From: Paragonimus westermani
Taxonomy: Eukaryota > Platyhelminthes > Trematoda > Plagiorchiida > Troglotrematidae
Length of the DNA stretch: 64,000 bases
Direction of reading: 5' to 3'
NCBI GenBank assembly: GCA_008508345.1
Contig: QNGE01000872.1
Coordinates: 110,631-174,630 of the forward strand
Shown: piece by piece, positions 11,180 through 22,322 of the stretch
How the letters are laid out: each line of letters starts with the position of its first letter
Numbering within the stretch: the stretch's first letter is position 1
Translations under genes and position numbers: made by a program
The notes under the pieces: generated by a model
What the model was told of the DNA's origin: nothing
The model's input: only the letters and a program-made list of their open reading frames with translations
Databases searched by the model: none

Positions 11180-11180
11180 A

Positions 11181-13127
11181 CACCACCGGCTGAATTCGTG
11201 TGACTGCGCACCCTTATCTGGGATGGTGTCTGCCTTCAGATGTATAACTGGTACTACCTGGGCTAGGTTGACCCATTCGAAATCGGTTGTACCACATTTT
11301 TTGGCTCTGCGGGAGGCGAGGTCTAGTGGTTACCTCCTATACCTTGACCACCCTGACCACACCTGCCGCCATAGGAGGCGTGCTTGTAGCAAGCCATTCA
11401 CGCTCGAAACTTGGTCTATTTGCGCAAAGTCGGAGCCCAGGTGAGAAGATATTCTCCAACTTAACCACCTCTGAAGCACAGTGGACAAAATAAATGGACC
11501 TTCTCGACGTCTTCTATCTAGCCGAGCGTTACACGGATTGACCGACGGCGTCCACCTCACTTAGAATTGCGAATTCCATGTACCGTGGGTTCGTCTTCTA
11601 CGTCTCAGTTAGATGAATAGCAGACAGACCCCCCATTGCAACTGATTATCAGCCTCCCTCTGATTGAGCAACGTGCTTCCGTTTTCAACAGCTTCACAGA
11701 CAATGACGTCACGTCCAGCAAACTGGGGAAGGTGACGACGTTGGGGTGCGCTTGTGACTTGTGTGTTTAACTGGGGTACGACTATGTGAGTACGGCATTC
11801 CCCTAACTGTTGGAGCTTTTACAGTCCGTGCTGATGGGTAACTTGGACTCACCAACCTACTGAGACACAGTCACTGCGCTTATCACGTTTCCTGTTGGCA
11901 TGTTCCACCGAAACTTGGTTGTTGCCTAGTAAATGAGGCAGAGAGCGTTGGTTGTGTGTATTTCGAACAAGGTTGCCTGGCGTTGGCATGTGGTGAATGT
12001 GTGTTAGACGGTGAGGAACTGACTGAACTGCTCGTTATGCCTTTGTCTTGGATGATGTTATCCGTGGGGATGATTAGACGGCATGTCACGAAATGGCCTC
12101 TGAGGGCTGGAGTGAGTGAGTCACGCAGACTTAAATGCAAGTCTCTTGGGACTCGGGGTAGTACTTGCAATGAACTCAGTGGTTAAATGAGTTGCGGCCC
12201 ATTGTTTTGTTGCGAAGCCCTACTACCTTCAAGCATGGTCCAAAAACGTCGATAGTTGGACTAATTGCACGTCCCGTGCTAGCTAACGACTCCTCCAACC
12301 TTATAAAGTTAATGAGAATAAAAAGATGAAGAATAGGAAGAATAGAAGTTGCCAAACGTGCTACATTATGAGTCACTGTGGTGCCACGAGATATTGCTGT
12401 GTTGCTGCAGTGGATGGTATATTGGTGGCATCAGCACCAAGCGTAAATTTCGCGCATCAGAAGCATCTGGAGAGTTGAGTCATTTTTTGGTAGTAATGAA
12501 GCTTTACGCGAACGATTTGCTGCCCTTCCCTTCTAGAATCTGTCAAGGCAAATTTGACTTTCACACGCTGGACCAGTTCGTGAAGTGCAGTCAAAACCAG
12601 TAATCGCCCACGGGTTGAAGTTGTACTGTGGAGCAGAGCGTGTCGCTGTGTTGTTTGTGCCACCTTATTTTTTGTCTGCGTAAGGTGTATGCGTGGATCA
12701 CTGGGCCTTTGGCACTCGCCTGTTTATGATATCTTCTCTTACAGCGCTGTTCTGAGAATCTCTCCGTCAGAGGAATGCTGCCCCCTCCGAGGTGTCCACG
12801 TTGCTCAAAATTTGACTCGCCAGTGTAACGGGCACTCAATGTAGAAACATCTGGTTTGCATGATGACGATGATATTTTCAGTGAATCACAAAACTGATGG
12901 AGGCAGGAGACACCAGAAGACATTTTTCTGCGTGACAAGAAGTGTGCCAAACAAGTCTAGCAGTAGCGAACCTTTTCTTAGTTACCGTCATGTTATGGCA
13001 TGTGAGAGATGAGTTAGACAAAGTGCGAATGTTTAGAATTATTTTCTGCCCGATCCTTGAGAGAGCTGCAGCAATGAGTGCAAAATAAATGAAGAAAACT
13101 GATGAGCAGCCGGGAATCTGGTTCATT
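11181..13127. other. No gene recognised
   Basis: This stretch should hold the 5' end of LINE A if that copy was once full length, but no ORF1 was recognised. Open frames of 95-120 codons on both strands (for example 11883-12170 and 12591-12950, minus) show no family pattern. Confidence 0.4.
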
Positions 13128-13172
13128 ATCAAGTTGATCATCACTCACATTTGGCCGCAGTCTTCGCATTCA
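13128..13172 (-). repeat. SINE tail fragment
   Basis: ATTATCAAGTTGATCATCAC followed by TCACATTTGGCCGCAGTCTTCGCATT is nearly the same as 8998-9043, the 3' tail of the SINE inside LINE A. The tRNA-like head is absent. Confidence 0.6.
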
Positions 13173-14339
13173 GGTTTATCCGTAAATCTAAGGCTACCTC
13201 GTACAGTGTGATAGTACTTGAAGTTAGGAGGAAAGACGGGGAAACCCATTATGTTGATTTTCAAAGTGTTGGCCTTGGTTCACCGATCAGGTGCACGACG
13301 GGATCCAGTTAGAACGCCCGGTAGAATACGAATCGGCAATCACTAAGTAGAATTAATGACGACAAATTTCCTACAGAACGTTGTTAATACGAGTGGGCAA
13401 CCGCACAAACTTAACATTGTGAGTGTGAAGAATAAGCGGAGATTAAGTAGGAAGTTTTCAGGATCCCCCACAGAACTCTTAATTAATGTGGCTTGTAGAC
13501 CTGCCGGAAATGGCAGGGTGCAGATAAGGGCCGAGCGAATAGTGGCACCAATGTAAGGCTTATGTAAATCCGAAAGATTGTGTGTGATTAGGGGACAGCT
13601 ATTTAGAGGGTTCGGGCTGATATGGAGGAGTTCAGCAAGGCGATACGACGGCTGAGAGCAACCGGTGACTGGCGTAGAGGTAGGGATGTCGAGACGCGGA
13701 ACACCAAGAAACCGTACATGAAGGAAGGGCTTGATGATTAATGGTCATATGTCACCCTGTAATAAATACACTAAGAAAATTTGGCATTCTGGGGAAGGTG
13801 GCATTAGGAGTGAGTAGGGAAGGCATATGGAGGGAGGGTTAATCTTAGAATCGATGACTCCAAGACCGGTCATATTGTAATTTTCAAATCAGCCCCATAA
13901 GAACATATTCTTGGCTACTGCCCAAGGAATCAAGATCCACTCGATTGAAAAAATGTGTTAAGTTGGTTGACACGGGCGAACGAAAAAGGAAGTGCTTAGT
14001 GATAACAATATGAACGCAGGAAGAAAGACCACGTGCCTGAAATCATCTATTCTTTAGGCCGCCAGCTCACCGTATGTGCATGGCACTTCTGGGAACGGGT
14101 GGTTAGAAAATCGATGATGTGAGAAGTGTTTGGTTTAAACTTCGCTCATCCAGTGCCTGGCTCCGTCGTCTGCTTGGCAATCAGGAGCGAAAGCGCACGA
14201 TAAATTTAAGGGTTGAGAACAAATTTTCTCGTTGGAGGGGGACTTGAAGTCAGGCCCAAAACACAGCCCTTTCTCAGGTGTAATTCCTGTGGCCAGCCTA
14301 CCCCTAACTGTGGTAAGACCAGAAGAGAGTTTAGCTGAG
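13173..14339. other. No gene recognised; possible 5' part of LINE B
   Basis: A purine-rich plus strand with short frames (for example 13356-13556). It lies upstream of LINE B in the right orientation to be its leader and ORF1, but I see no diagnostic motif. Confidence 0.35.
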
Positions 14340-14593
14340 GAGAGTTATTAGTGGAGCACACCATGCTATGCAGCGTCGGTAGTAAACAAGCTAAACTGGA
14401 TGAGGAGCCCGTGATGTCTGATATCATGGCATTAACTGAGAGGCGGGTGAGACCAAGCATACATTTGGAAAGGCATCGTCCCCGGGGATTTAGTGTTCAC
14501 GGAGCAGACAAAGTAAACGGGTGCGTGGAGGAAAATGCAATGATATCAGTGGTCTAACACTACAGACACACAGTCGATAAGGCTCTAAAAACC

Positions 14594-14776
14594 TTGAATG
14601 CGCAGTTTACGAGTCTCTGCTTTAGGACAAAGAAGGGGATAATGTCCATTATTTGTGTATATCGAAACCTGGGTTCCCCGCCTCTGGAGCACGAGAAAAC
14701 GCTGATAGTGCTCAAGATATTGACCGTTAGTGCTGAGAAGTTCTTGTCCTTGTGGATTTTAATGCACCAGAGGTGA
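14594..14776 (+). pseudogene. CR1-like LINE B, endonuclease fragment
   Basis: The frame carries MSIICVYRNLGSPPLEHEKT and a following EKFLSLWILMHQR. It parallels the family's IxCIYRPPxSPPEDxExLL... and LILGDFNxPE segments, with the catalytic GDFN box degraded to WILM. Confidence 0.65.
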
Positions 14777-15639
14777 AACAGGCAGTGATCTGTGTTCTGT
14801 GCGGTCCTTTCTGGGCAGCAGTTACTAAAGCTCTTACAACTAAAGTCGCCAGTGCGGCGTGTGAAACAAGTGGCAAGATGTGAGTTAAGTCAAAACGCTG
14901 CATTGGTAAGTATGATTATTACCAGATGTCCCAGTGACTGAGTAAATCACAAAGAAGTTCACGTTGGGTAGAATAGATCGCGGGAACCTTGATATTGCAC
15001 TGAACATGGGTGGGGGTAACGTCACCGGGTATGTGGCGTGGGGGGTTTTCATAGCATGGTCACATGGATTGTTCGTAAGGTTGCAATCAAGATGGATAGG
15101 GCACTCCGTGGAGATAACACTGATCTAAGTTGGACCATTATCAGATGTCACCGGGGATAACGATGGGTTTTTCTGCTCTGTAGCGGGAAGTAAAGTGGAA
15201 GTACGCTCTCCCATGGTGAAAGACTGGGATGGAGAGGGCTCAGCAATAAAACATCGTTCCTTGGGAGTGCTGAAACAGACTGGCATTCAGAAGTGATACT
15301 GCAGTACTCTGCCGTCACGATGAGGATACGGACGGTAAAAAGTGGAGGTTATCCATGATATGAGGAGCGATTAACTATAAACGCCATGCGTAATCCCGAT
15401 TTGTGTTACGACACTGTGCATTCCAAACCAGCCCTGCAAGTAGCAAATGGTCGAACAAGGACTAAAAATGTGGTCGCCATGTGGACCCGTAAACAGATGG
15501 CAGGCGCCTAGGTTGATTTCCTTTTTGCAGGTTAATATGCTGAATGATGTGAGAGATACGAAATTTGAGGACAGTGTCGGGAGAATGAAAGTATGGATAG
15601 AGAGTATGACGGCAAAGTGGGAAGATGTCAAGTTCTTCC

Positions 15640-16350
15640 GCAAATTTCAAGCCGGTAAGTTGGAGGGCCTGAAAGAACTAAGCCATCACATAATGAAGCT
15701 GTTGACGGAGACATTGGTCTAGCCACTCGCTAATTTTTCAACGGGTCATTCAAAGTAGGTTGCGTACCGGAGGACAGAACGCTAGCCGCGGTTGTTTTTA
15801 AACAAGGTGGATGCTAAAATAGAAGCAGTCAATCATAGACCGATGAGTTACATCTGTGGCACTTGTGGTCCTAAAGATAATCGTAAGAGACAAAATAGGG
15901 GTACGTCTCACGACTGATAATGTGATTTATCCACATCAGCATAGTTTCCCGAAGTTGTTCTGTACCATCAACCCGTCGTGTTTTTCTGACGAAGATACGA
16001 AAATGCTAGAAGGGGATAGAATGTTGGGGGTGTTGTGTTCACTTACTGTGGGCGTCTGACTCGATTAATCGTTCGCTACTTCTGAAAACTAAGGTTACTT
16101 TGCATAGCTCCGACGCCGCTCGATCTGATCAAAGAGTTTTAAGTGGTTCGAAAGTTCTCTGTGAAGATTGAATGAGTCGGATCAAGACGGTGAATGCATG
16201 CTACAAGGTCTCACAGGAGGCAGTTTTTTGCCCCCAATTTTTTCCGGTTTATGGATGTTTCGAAGTCATTTCTAGATTGTCGGTACTATTTATCCGCCAG
16301 CAACGTGAAGGTGATAGGAACACCCACCAAATAGGCCTTAAGAATGGATC
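15640..16350 (+). pseudogene. CR1-like LINE B, reverse transcriptase relic
   Basis: Spread over two frames are PLANFFNGSFKVGCVPEDRT (entry to the RT domain), KIIVRDKIGVRLTTDNVIYP with HQHSF (the LIYPHQHGF region before motif A), DSINRSLLL (motif A end) and KVSQEAVFCPQFFPVYGCF (the GVPQGSVLGPLLF box, motif B). No intact ADD catalytic box survives. Confidence 0.75.
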
Positions 16351-16574
16351 TGGGTGAGTTGCACAAGTAATCCGTCAGCTGGCTGAGTACGGACATGTAC
16401 TGAGGGAGCAGACGAGAAACTGCGCAAGATGGCGGGAAACGTAGCGGACTGAGAAGTAGTCATGAGTAACCTGGCCGATTTCAAAGTCGGCAAGCAGTGC
16501 ATCGAGGCCGCAGTGAGCGCAGGTGTGAAGTGAAGTTACCATGGAAGAGTGGCTGTAAGTAGGAAAGTGGGGAG

Positions 16575-16979
16575 GTGTTACCGCCGCTGCATAAAGTGTG
16601 TTACGCTACACCTAGTGTACAATGTAGGCGTAGATGCTCTCCTCGTAATGGACAACATGTTGCCAGAACGGGGTTCATAGACATAGAAGTAGGGGACTTT
16701 AGGACAAGTCTCAAGCTCACAGACCTTCTCTTGCCGGACATGAGAAAAGGGGCGATTCAACTAAGGTGTTCCGGAGTTCAAACGGATTCTCGGAGCTTTG
16801 AGGACAGAACTCTTGCAAGGGGGGTAAGAGTATGTGCCCGACGGATCCGAATTTCGAGCTGTCTGGGAACAGATTTCTTTCCTAATAGAGTCGCGAACCA
16901 CTGGAAAAAATTGCTTGCGGGAGTGGTAAACAACAGCACGGCGTCCGAAACAGAACTGAGATTGAAGCACTGTTGCTGA
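16575..16979 (+). pseudogene. CR1-like LINE B, C-terminal region
   Basis: The end of the frame reads RRIRISSCLGTDFFPNRVAN then HWKKLLAGVVNN and a terminal LRLKHCC. It matches the family ending FFxNRVVxxWNxLPxxVVxxxSVxxFKxxLD. The stop at 16977-16979 probably marks the original end of ORF2. Confidence 0.75.
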
Positions 16980-17159
16980 CCACATTTTTCAGCTGTCTTA
17001 TGGAAAATTATTGCAGTTTCGGTAATGATCGAACGTGGAAAGAAGCTTAGCAAACAGATACGGAGAGCTAACTATGCAGCGATTCAAACGCTGTACCACT
17101 AGCGCAGGAAAGGTGCTGCTTTTGCAGTTTTTTCTGACAATTGGAGAACTGTCTACAAA

Positions 17160-18692
17160 ATGGACCGTAGCCCTCTGGATAGTTCCAACAAATACTGGTC
17201 CGAAGTACTATCGGCTCATCCGCACCCTGATGAGCGACCGTCCGGCACGATTCTGCCCCCGGACTTGTCATTGGTCGACCCGATCACCGGAGAGGAAGTA
17301 CCACGCACCTTGAAGCAAATGGAGAACACCGCTCCAGGTTTGGAAAAACTTTTGCCCGAACATTTGAAGTGCATGAAAGCTGATGCACTGGCCGGATACT
17401 TTAACCTTTTCTTGCTGACCCAAGGTTGCCTGATCCATCTGTTCCGCTCTCGCATCATGCTTGTTCCGAAAGTTAATAATCCTTCATCTCCAACCGAGCT
17501 CAGACCAATCGCCGTATCTTCAACGTTGATTCGTTGTTTTCATAAGATATTGGCTGATCGTTGAACCACGCGCTTGCATCTGCCCGCTCTTCAGTTTTCT
17601 TTCCTGCATCGTGACGGTTGCATCAAGGCGACCTCACTGCTCCATGCGCTGCTTCGGAACTCATGCACAACCTCTTCAGGTCTGTGCGCGGCCTTCATCG
17701 ACGTGTCCAAAGCACTTGACTCCATCTCGCAGGACTCTATCATCGGATCGGCCTCAGCTTTCAGTGCCCCTCCACCTCTAACACATTACATTGCTGACTC
17801 CTATCGGAATGCTCCCGTCACGCTTGGCAGCACCGTCCTCCGATCCCAGCGTGGCGTTCACCAGGGTGACCCGCTGTCCCCGCTTTTGTTTATCATGGCA
17901 ATGGATGAGGTGCTGGTTCCTTCTCGATCGGAGTTTGGCTAACAGTTCCACGACACACTGGTAAGCGGTTTTGCCTGTGCCGACGATCTCATCCTCCTGG
18001 CTGAAAACCCCACACGACTATCCGAGAAGCTTGCAGCCGCCGCTAGTGTTCTGGAATTATCCGGGCTGCAGACCAACAAGCGTAAAACGAAGCTTATGGT
18101 CATTCGCGGTGATCACAAACACGATGTGACCTCCATCTCTAATGAGTCCATCCAGTTCGACCCGGATACTATCCGCTCACTAAGCGCCATTGATACGGTG
18201 ACCTACCTAGATGTCCCGTTCACCTTGAAATTTGAAGCTTTCACTAATCACCGTCTGCAGCTTCGCACGATGCTGGATGAAACGACCAGAGCGCCCTTGA
18301 AGCCGCATCAGCGCTTGGATCTGCTGGAACAGCACTTGCTTCCGAAGATGAATCACTCGTTGGTACTGAGTCGAGTGCACCGAAACACGCTCAAAGCAAT
18401 GGACTGTATCATTCGCCAGTTTGTTCGGCAGTGGTTGCGCCTTCTCAAGGACACACCCATCAGCTGCATCCACACCCCAATTCGTTTGGGTGGTCTGGGC
18501 ATCCCAAGTTTATCCACCATTATCCTCATCTCGCGCAAATCTCGACTGGACAGACTACTCTCCTGTCAATGTCCAGTTCTACGGAATGTGGTCAAAGACA
18601 ATTCGTTTGGCCCTATCCTGAGGGAGGTAAACGTCCCGGTACGCGTCCAGGGTGTAGTGGTGACGAGCAAGGAGGAAGCCCACCCTGCATAG
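17160..18692 (+). pseudogene. R2-like reverse transcriptase
   Basis: Visible RT motifs in order are TAPGLEKLLPEHLK (motif 0), RSRIMLVPKVNNPSSPTELR and PIAVSSTLIRCFHKIL (motifs 1-2), AAFIDVSKALDSIS (motif A, catalytic Asp), QRGVHQGDPLSPLLF (motif B), CADDLILLAE (motif C, normally FADD), and KTKLMVIRG. The thumb follows with LKPHQRLDLLEQHLLPKM and IHTPIRLGGLGIPSL, the last being characteristic of R2-type thumbs. A TGA at 17562-17564, a TAA at 17941-17943 and frame shifts split the ORF. The catalytic aspartates remain, so the copy is fairly young by sequence but cannot make one protein. Confidence 0.88.
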
Positions 18693-18869
18693 TCCGATAA
18701 GCTTTTTCACTCGCTTGATGGCTGTGGTCTTCGGGAAGTATCACGCTCTCCACTCTCCAATCGTTGACTGTTCAATCCAGATCGCATCTTTCGCAGGATT
18801 TTTATCCGTGCCATCCAGCTCAGGTGTAGTCTGCTGCGGACCAAGGTCCGAAACTCACGAGGTGACTGA

Positions 18870-19412
18870 AGCGGCCAGTCAGTTCTCTGCCGTGGCAACT
18901 GCGGTCAACCAGAAAGCCTCGCTCATATTCTTCAATCATGTTGGATCACTCACGATGCGCGTTGTGCTCGACATAACCGCGTGACCGAAGACCTGGCGAG
19001 GCGACTGTGTAACTTGGACTATACAGTCTTCGAGGGGCTGCAAGTACCAACGGCGAGATCGTTCATAAAACCCGATTTGATCGCGGTTCGTGGCGGCGGT
19101 GCTGTGATGCTTGATGTCACAATAGTGGATGACTATCGGTGCCAACTTGCGTTGATGGACAGGATTGCAGAATACGGTACTGACTCCCATAAAGCTGCCA
19201 TTTTGTCCACCCTCCATACCATGAGCTGTGAGATGAACTCTGTCTCTCATTTACCTGTGATTATTCCTTTTCGCGGAATCATGTTCCATTCTTCATGTAG
19301 CGCTATTCTTCGACTCGGACTGCCCTCTTGTGCAGTCACGGATCTATGTTTACTAATTGTTCTTGGTTCCCTGAAGACCTACGACACCTATATGCGGGGA
19401 ACCTGGCGTTGA
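18870..19412 (+). pseudogene. R2-like zinc knuckle and restriction-like endonuclease
   Basis: The C-terminal part begins with a CCHC knuckle (CRGNCG...ESLAH...C...H...RCARHN), partly in another frame. It continues with DYTVFEGLQVPTARSFIKPD and AVRGGGAVMLDVTIVDDYR. The spacing of PD to the following catalytic D is 12 residues, within the PD-(12-14)-D rule of R2-type endonucleases. This enzyme nicks target DNA to prime reverse transcription. The frame stays open to 19412, well past the domain. Confidence 0.8.
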
Positions 19413-19828
19413 CCGTTGCCACCTACCTGACAATCGTCTCTCTATGAAGGACATTCTGTCCCGATGTGTGTGCCCTGACTGTGATAGCACCTTTGTGCCC
19501 TGAAGAGCCTGTGGTTTTGCGGGATTTACTCTGTATAATATATCACCTTCACCGAGTTTTATTTCTTCTATCCTGTGCATCCACTTTTCTGCACACTGTT
19601 TGGTACACACCCCTAACTTTTTTGTTTGATGTTTGAACTATTACCGCTTGTCATTCTTATGCGAGGACCTGTTATCTGTACAATGTTTTCAACTACGCAG
19701 CGCGTAACATTTGACTGTGAGTTGTTTCTGCATACTCCCCATTCAATTTCTCTTATTTCATATTGGCGTCGCCGCTTGTTCTTTCTTTGCAAGAAGCTGT
19801 GTACAGTGCTCTTCGAAATAAACGATAT

Positions 19829-19853
19829 AGTAGTAGTAATAGTAGTAGTATCG
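19829..19853 (+). repeat. TAG-rich microsatellite tail
   Basis: TAG triplets with one TAA interruption follow directly after the 3' end of R2-like copy 1 and an AATAAA-like hexamer. Non-LTR elements often end in short simple repeats generated at target priming. Confidence 0.75.
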
Positions 19854-20330
19854 GCAATATGCTGCGATTCAACCCCTCCATGAGAAGCGGAGGAAGACCA
19901 CAATTTTTACTGTTTTTCCTGGTGAAATCAGAAATGCGGGATCGCTGCAATGATTGTTCGTCCGAGATATCATCGGTTTATCCGAACCCAGATGAGCGAT
20001 TCTACCCGAAGGCTGGTCCCTCCTCGACCTAATCACTAGAGAAGAATTCTCCCGCACGCTGAAAAGCGTAGGAACTAGCGCTTCAGGTCTGGACAAGCTA
20101 CCGTCCAAACATTTGAAACGAATGAAAGCTGACGCTTTTTTAACATCCTCCTGATTTATGAAGCTTGATAAATACATCTCTGTCATACTATCAGCACGCT
20201 CGTTCCTCTCCCAACGAATCCAGACCTATCACAGTACCTTCAACGTTGGTGAAATGCTTTTGCTAGGCATCCGTTAATCTTTGTAACCTGCAACTGCAGC
20301 GGTCTGATCTCCAATTTGTACAACTGGATG
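19854..20330 (+). mobile_element. R2-clade LINE, copy 2, 5' portion only
   Basis: Immediately after the TAG tail, the plus strand reads QYAAIQPLHEKRRKTTIF, matching NYAAIQTL plus the following residues of copy 1. It then gives text equivalent to YPNPDERFYP, LKSVGTSASGLDKLPSKHLK, RMKADAF and SRPITVPSTLVKCF. Copy 1 shows the same order at 17063-17550. The similarity fades after about 20330, so only the first sixth of the copy 1 coding span is present. Several frameshifts are visible. Copy 2 starts at almost the same internal point as copy 1, which suggests a shared breakpoint or tandem duplication. Confidence 0.75.
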
Positions 20331-20904
20331 CACAACAATGAATCGCAACGACGTTCGCAGACGTCGATTACAATCAAAACTACTGAGGTACAGACAGACG
20401 AGCCAGCTAATTTCTACTTGGGAAAGATTACGCGTTTCACTCTGTCCTACACCGATTTAATTACACATGCACGTGGAGATGAGTAAAAGAATACATACCC
20501 AAAAGTAAAAAGAAAGTAGCAGAATCGGTGACCTTCAAAGTTGTTCAGTTCAGCACATGTAAATACCGGATGACCGTTTCCGAAAATTTGGAATGAGTTT
20601 GAAATAATCAGCCGGGCAATAGAAAGGGATTCGGACTACAAATATGTGTATTTCCTTACCAATAGATGGACGTATGAACAAAAACCATGAGAATGCTCCG
20701 CAGAGTACATCATCCCCTTCCCGTGGCCGTACGCGGAACACGCCGCCATCCCAGCAAAGGAAAGTTCTCTTAAGACATGAAAGCGGAGTATTATGAGAAC
20801 ACTCAATATAGATAAATAAACAGGCAATCTTGGGTGAACCGAGGTGGGTAAAAAACTCTCCTTAAATGGAAACCCCTCCATTGCTCAAAGACATTAGCAG
20901 TCCC
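20331..20904. other. No gene recognised
   Basis: Short frames on the minus strand (20550-20741, 20636-20881) have no family pattern. This is the flank into which the BEL/Pao element inserted. Confidence 0.45.
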
Positions 20905-21386
20905 TGTACGATCTTCCACGAAGACGTTGAGCAACGCGTAGCGATAAACCAATGATCCTAAATATACAAAGCAAGATTGGATCGTAATGTCACGGTACTA
21001 TTAAACAAGTTATCAAAGTGAATATTCAGACAACCTCAACAGTTTCGATCGACAGATCGTTTTCAGGGAATGGGTTACAATTTGTTGCTGAACGGGCTAA
21101 ATATGAACCATAATCACACAATAAGGCATTCATACGCAAAAGAGCTCTCCCGAGCAGCCAACAGGTTCAAAACAATGGGGATGAGCCGAGCTCCAAAAAG
21201 GGGGGTGCACGCACCACTGAAATAAAGTACAATGCCCGACAACTGGTTATTTGCACAACCAAATCGTCTAGGTCAAGGTCCAATTAACGTCCATAAACAT
21301 GGGATGTTGACTGCAAAGGAGTGAATATTTAGGTGAATGGGGTTGGGTCGGATTTTCACATGATTGTAGTTCAAAAATTCGATACA
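20905..21386 (-). repeat. BEL/Pao 3' LTR
   Basis: Direct repeat of 25087-25568 with the same 482-bp length. Aligned by eye, I see two differences (21377 versus 25559, and 21384 versus 25566). On the plus strand it starts TGTACG and ends CA, fitting TG...CA termini. A promoter and polyadenylation signal should lie inside, and an AATAAA occurs on the plus strand, but no clear TATA box was pinned down. Confidence 0.9.
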
Positions 21387-21686
21387 CCGGGCCACAAACT
21401 CCGAACACGACCGAAGTTAGCTTGCAGAATGGCGGTTCCACTCAGCTCTGGTTCCCAACCTAACTAGTCACAAGGTCGGAAGACCTCGAATCCAGCATTT
21501 ATCAGGTTTATGGCGTGACAACAATCCCAAGGAACTATTATGCAATGAAAGCTCTTCACCATGACTTCCACTTCTTGAGCTCCTTGAATGTCCGACATTA
21601 AAGAGCGCGTTTAGACACAAGCCGTTCACCATGACTCACACCTTCCATTCTCAATACGGACTAGGTGTCGGCTGTACTCATACCAC

Positions 21687-22322
21687 CTACGTCTCTCCTT
21701 CCTCCAAGAGACACAGACGTCCGATATTTCGCTTTAGTACACCGGACTCAGTCTTCACCACGGCAGTCCGCACTAAACCGTCCTTGTCAGCATCACAAAA
21801 GACGTGCAGTCCCACGCTCTCAGGATCGACAGTTTTACCAGGTCGTACACAGCGGGGGACACGCAGATGGCTCAGGGTGCGTAGGTCACTGTACCAGTCT
21901 TCCCACTTACGTTGGTTGACAGCATTAACTGATTTGTCCCAACCCAAACCTTCTTGACACAGTGCTTGCAGCAAGCGTTTCCCTGGCAGTAACCATGGTG
22001 AGACAAATTCTAAGGGATCGTACGGGGTGGACAGGCACGACAATAAGCCTCTTCTGGTTATAGGTTTATCTGGTAGGGAGAAACTCAGCACACAACAATC
22101 AGTTTCTGCGTCCCATTGAACATCCAGGGTACGACAAAGCGGTAAGGGTTCAGTCCAAGTTTCCCGCAAAGGGTCGGCGCGCTCTGAGGGAGGGATGGTA
22201 TCCAACACTTCTCTGCTGTTCGAGACCCACTTCCTTATCCGAAAACCTCCTTTCTGAATCAGACCATAAAGTTGCGTTACGAGTCGCCTGGTGGCCTCAA
22301 CGTCTCGCAGTGACGCGGGCAA
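21687..22322 (-). pseudogene. BEL/Pao pol C-part: RT connection fused to integrase-associated C-terminal domain
   Basis: A 211-codon open frame. Residues 1-190 are RT thumb/connection: [59 protein letters not shown] and WEDWYSDL. The frame then reaches LHVFCDAD, the start of RNase H. It passes without a break into KDGLVRTAVVKTESGVLKRN and IGRLCLLE, which matches the end of the DUF5641-type domain that closes BEL/Pao integrase. RNase H proper and the integrase core are missing. The junction lies at a shared Asp, so a microhomology deletion is plausible. It is out of frame with the upstream RT part. Confidence 0.85.

Larger units (their letters stand above)
7600..11180 (-). mobile_element. CR1-like LINE A, decayed, interrupted by a SINE
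   Basis: Fragments of one non-LTR retrotransposon appear in the correct 5' to 3' order along the minus strand. They are an APE endonuclease (11179-10838), the first reverse transcriptase motifs (9605-9220), the later RT motifs including the active-site box with a mutated VNDTK (8460-8150), and a CR1-type C-terminus with WNVLP and APSVDAPKRRL (about 7810-7740). A tRNA-headed SINE lies between the two RT halves in the same orientation. Numerous stops and frameshifts are present, so the element is inactive. The 5' ORF1 was not recognised. Clade assignment (CR1 rather than Jockey) rests on the C-terminal pattern and is tentative. Confidence 0.8.
14340..16980 (+). mobile_element. CR1-like LINE B, decayed
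   Basis: A plus-strand non-LTR element is recognisable in order. The endonuclease contains ALTERRVRPSIHLE and FSVHGADK (about 14430-14510), then KGIMSIICVYRNLGSPP (about 14630). RT lead-in text, PLANFFNGSFKVGCVPEDRT, lies at about 15722. The fingers-palm region reads KIIVRDKIGVRLTTDNVIYP (about 15867), DSINRSLLL and KVSQEAVFCPQFFPVYGCF (about 16210). The C-terminal region reads DFKVGKQCIEAA (about 16480) and NRVANHWKKLLAGVVNNSTA (about 16880). There are many stops and frameshifts. Its last codon at 16977 lies only about 50 bases before recognisable R2-like coding sequence. Confidence 0.8.
17020..19853 (+). mobile_element. R2-clade LINE, copy 1 (5'-truncated, lightly decayed)
   Basis: A long collinear stretch encodes a single-ORF R2-type element. 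It runs from a lead-in with NYAAIQTL (about 17070) through the RT (17160-18500). A zinc knuckle follows in which CRGNCG is followed by ESLAH, ILQSC and RCARHN (about 18885-18985). A restriction-like endonuclease then carries the K-P-D...D motif (19065-19115). Copy 1 ends with an AATAAA-like sequence at 19815-19821 and a TAG-rich tail (19829-19853). R2 elements usually insert at one site in 28S rDNA, but no rDNA is seen here, so this is a dispersed R2-like family or a dislodged copy. Only a handful of frameshifts and stops interrupt it. Confidence 0.85.
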
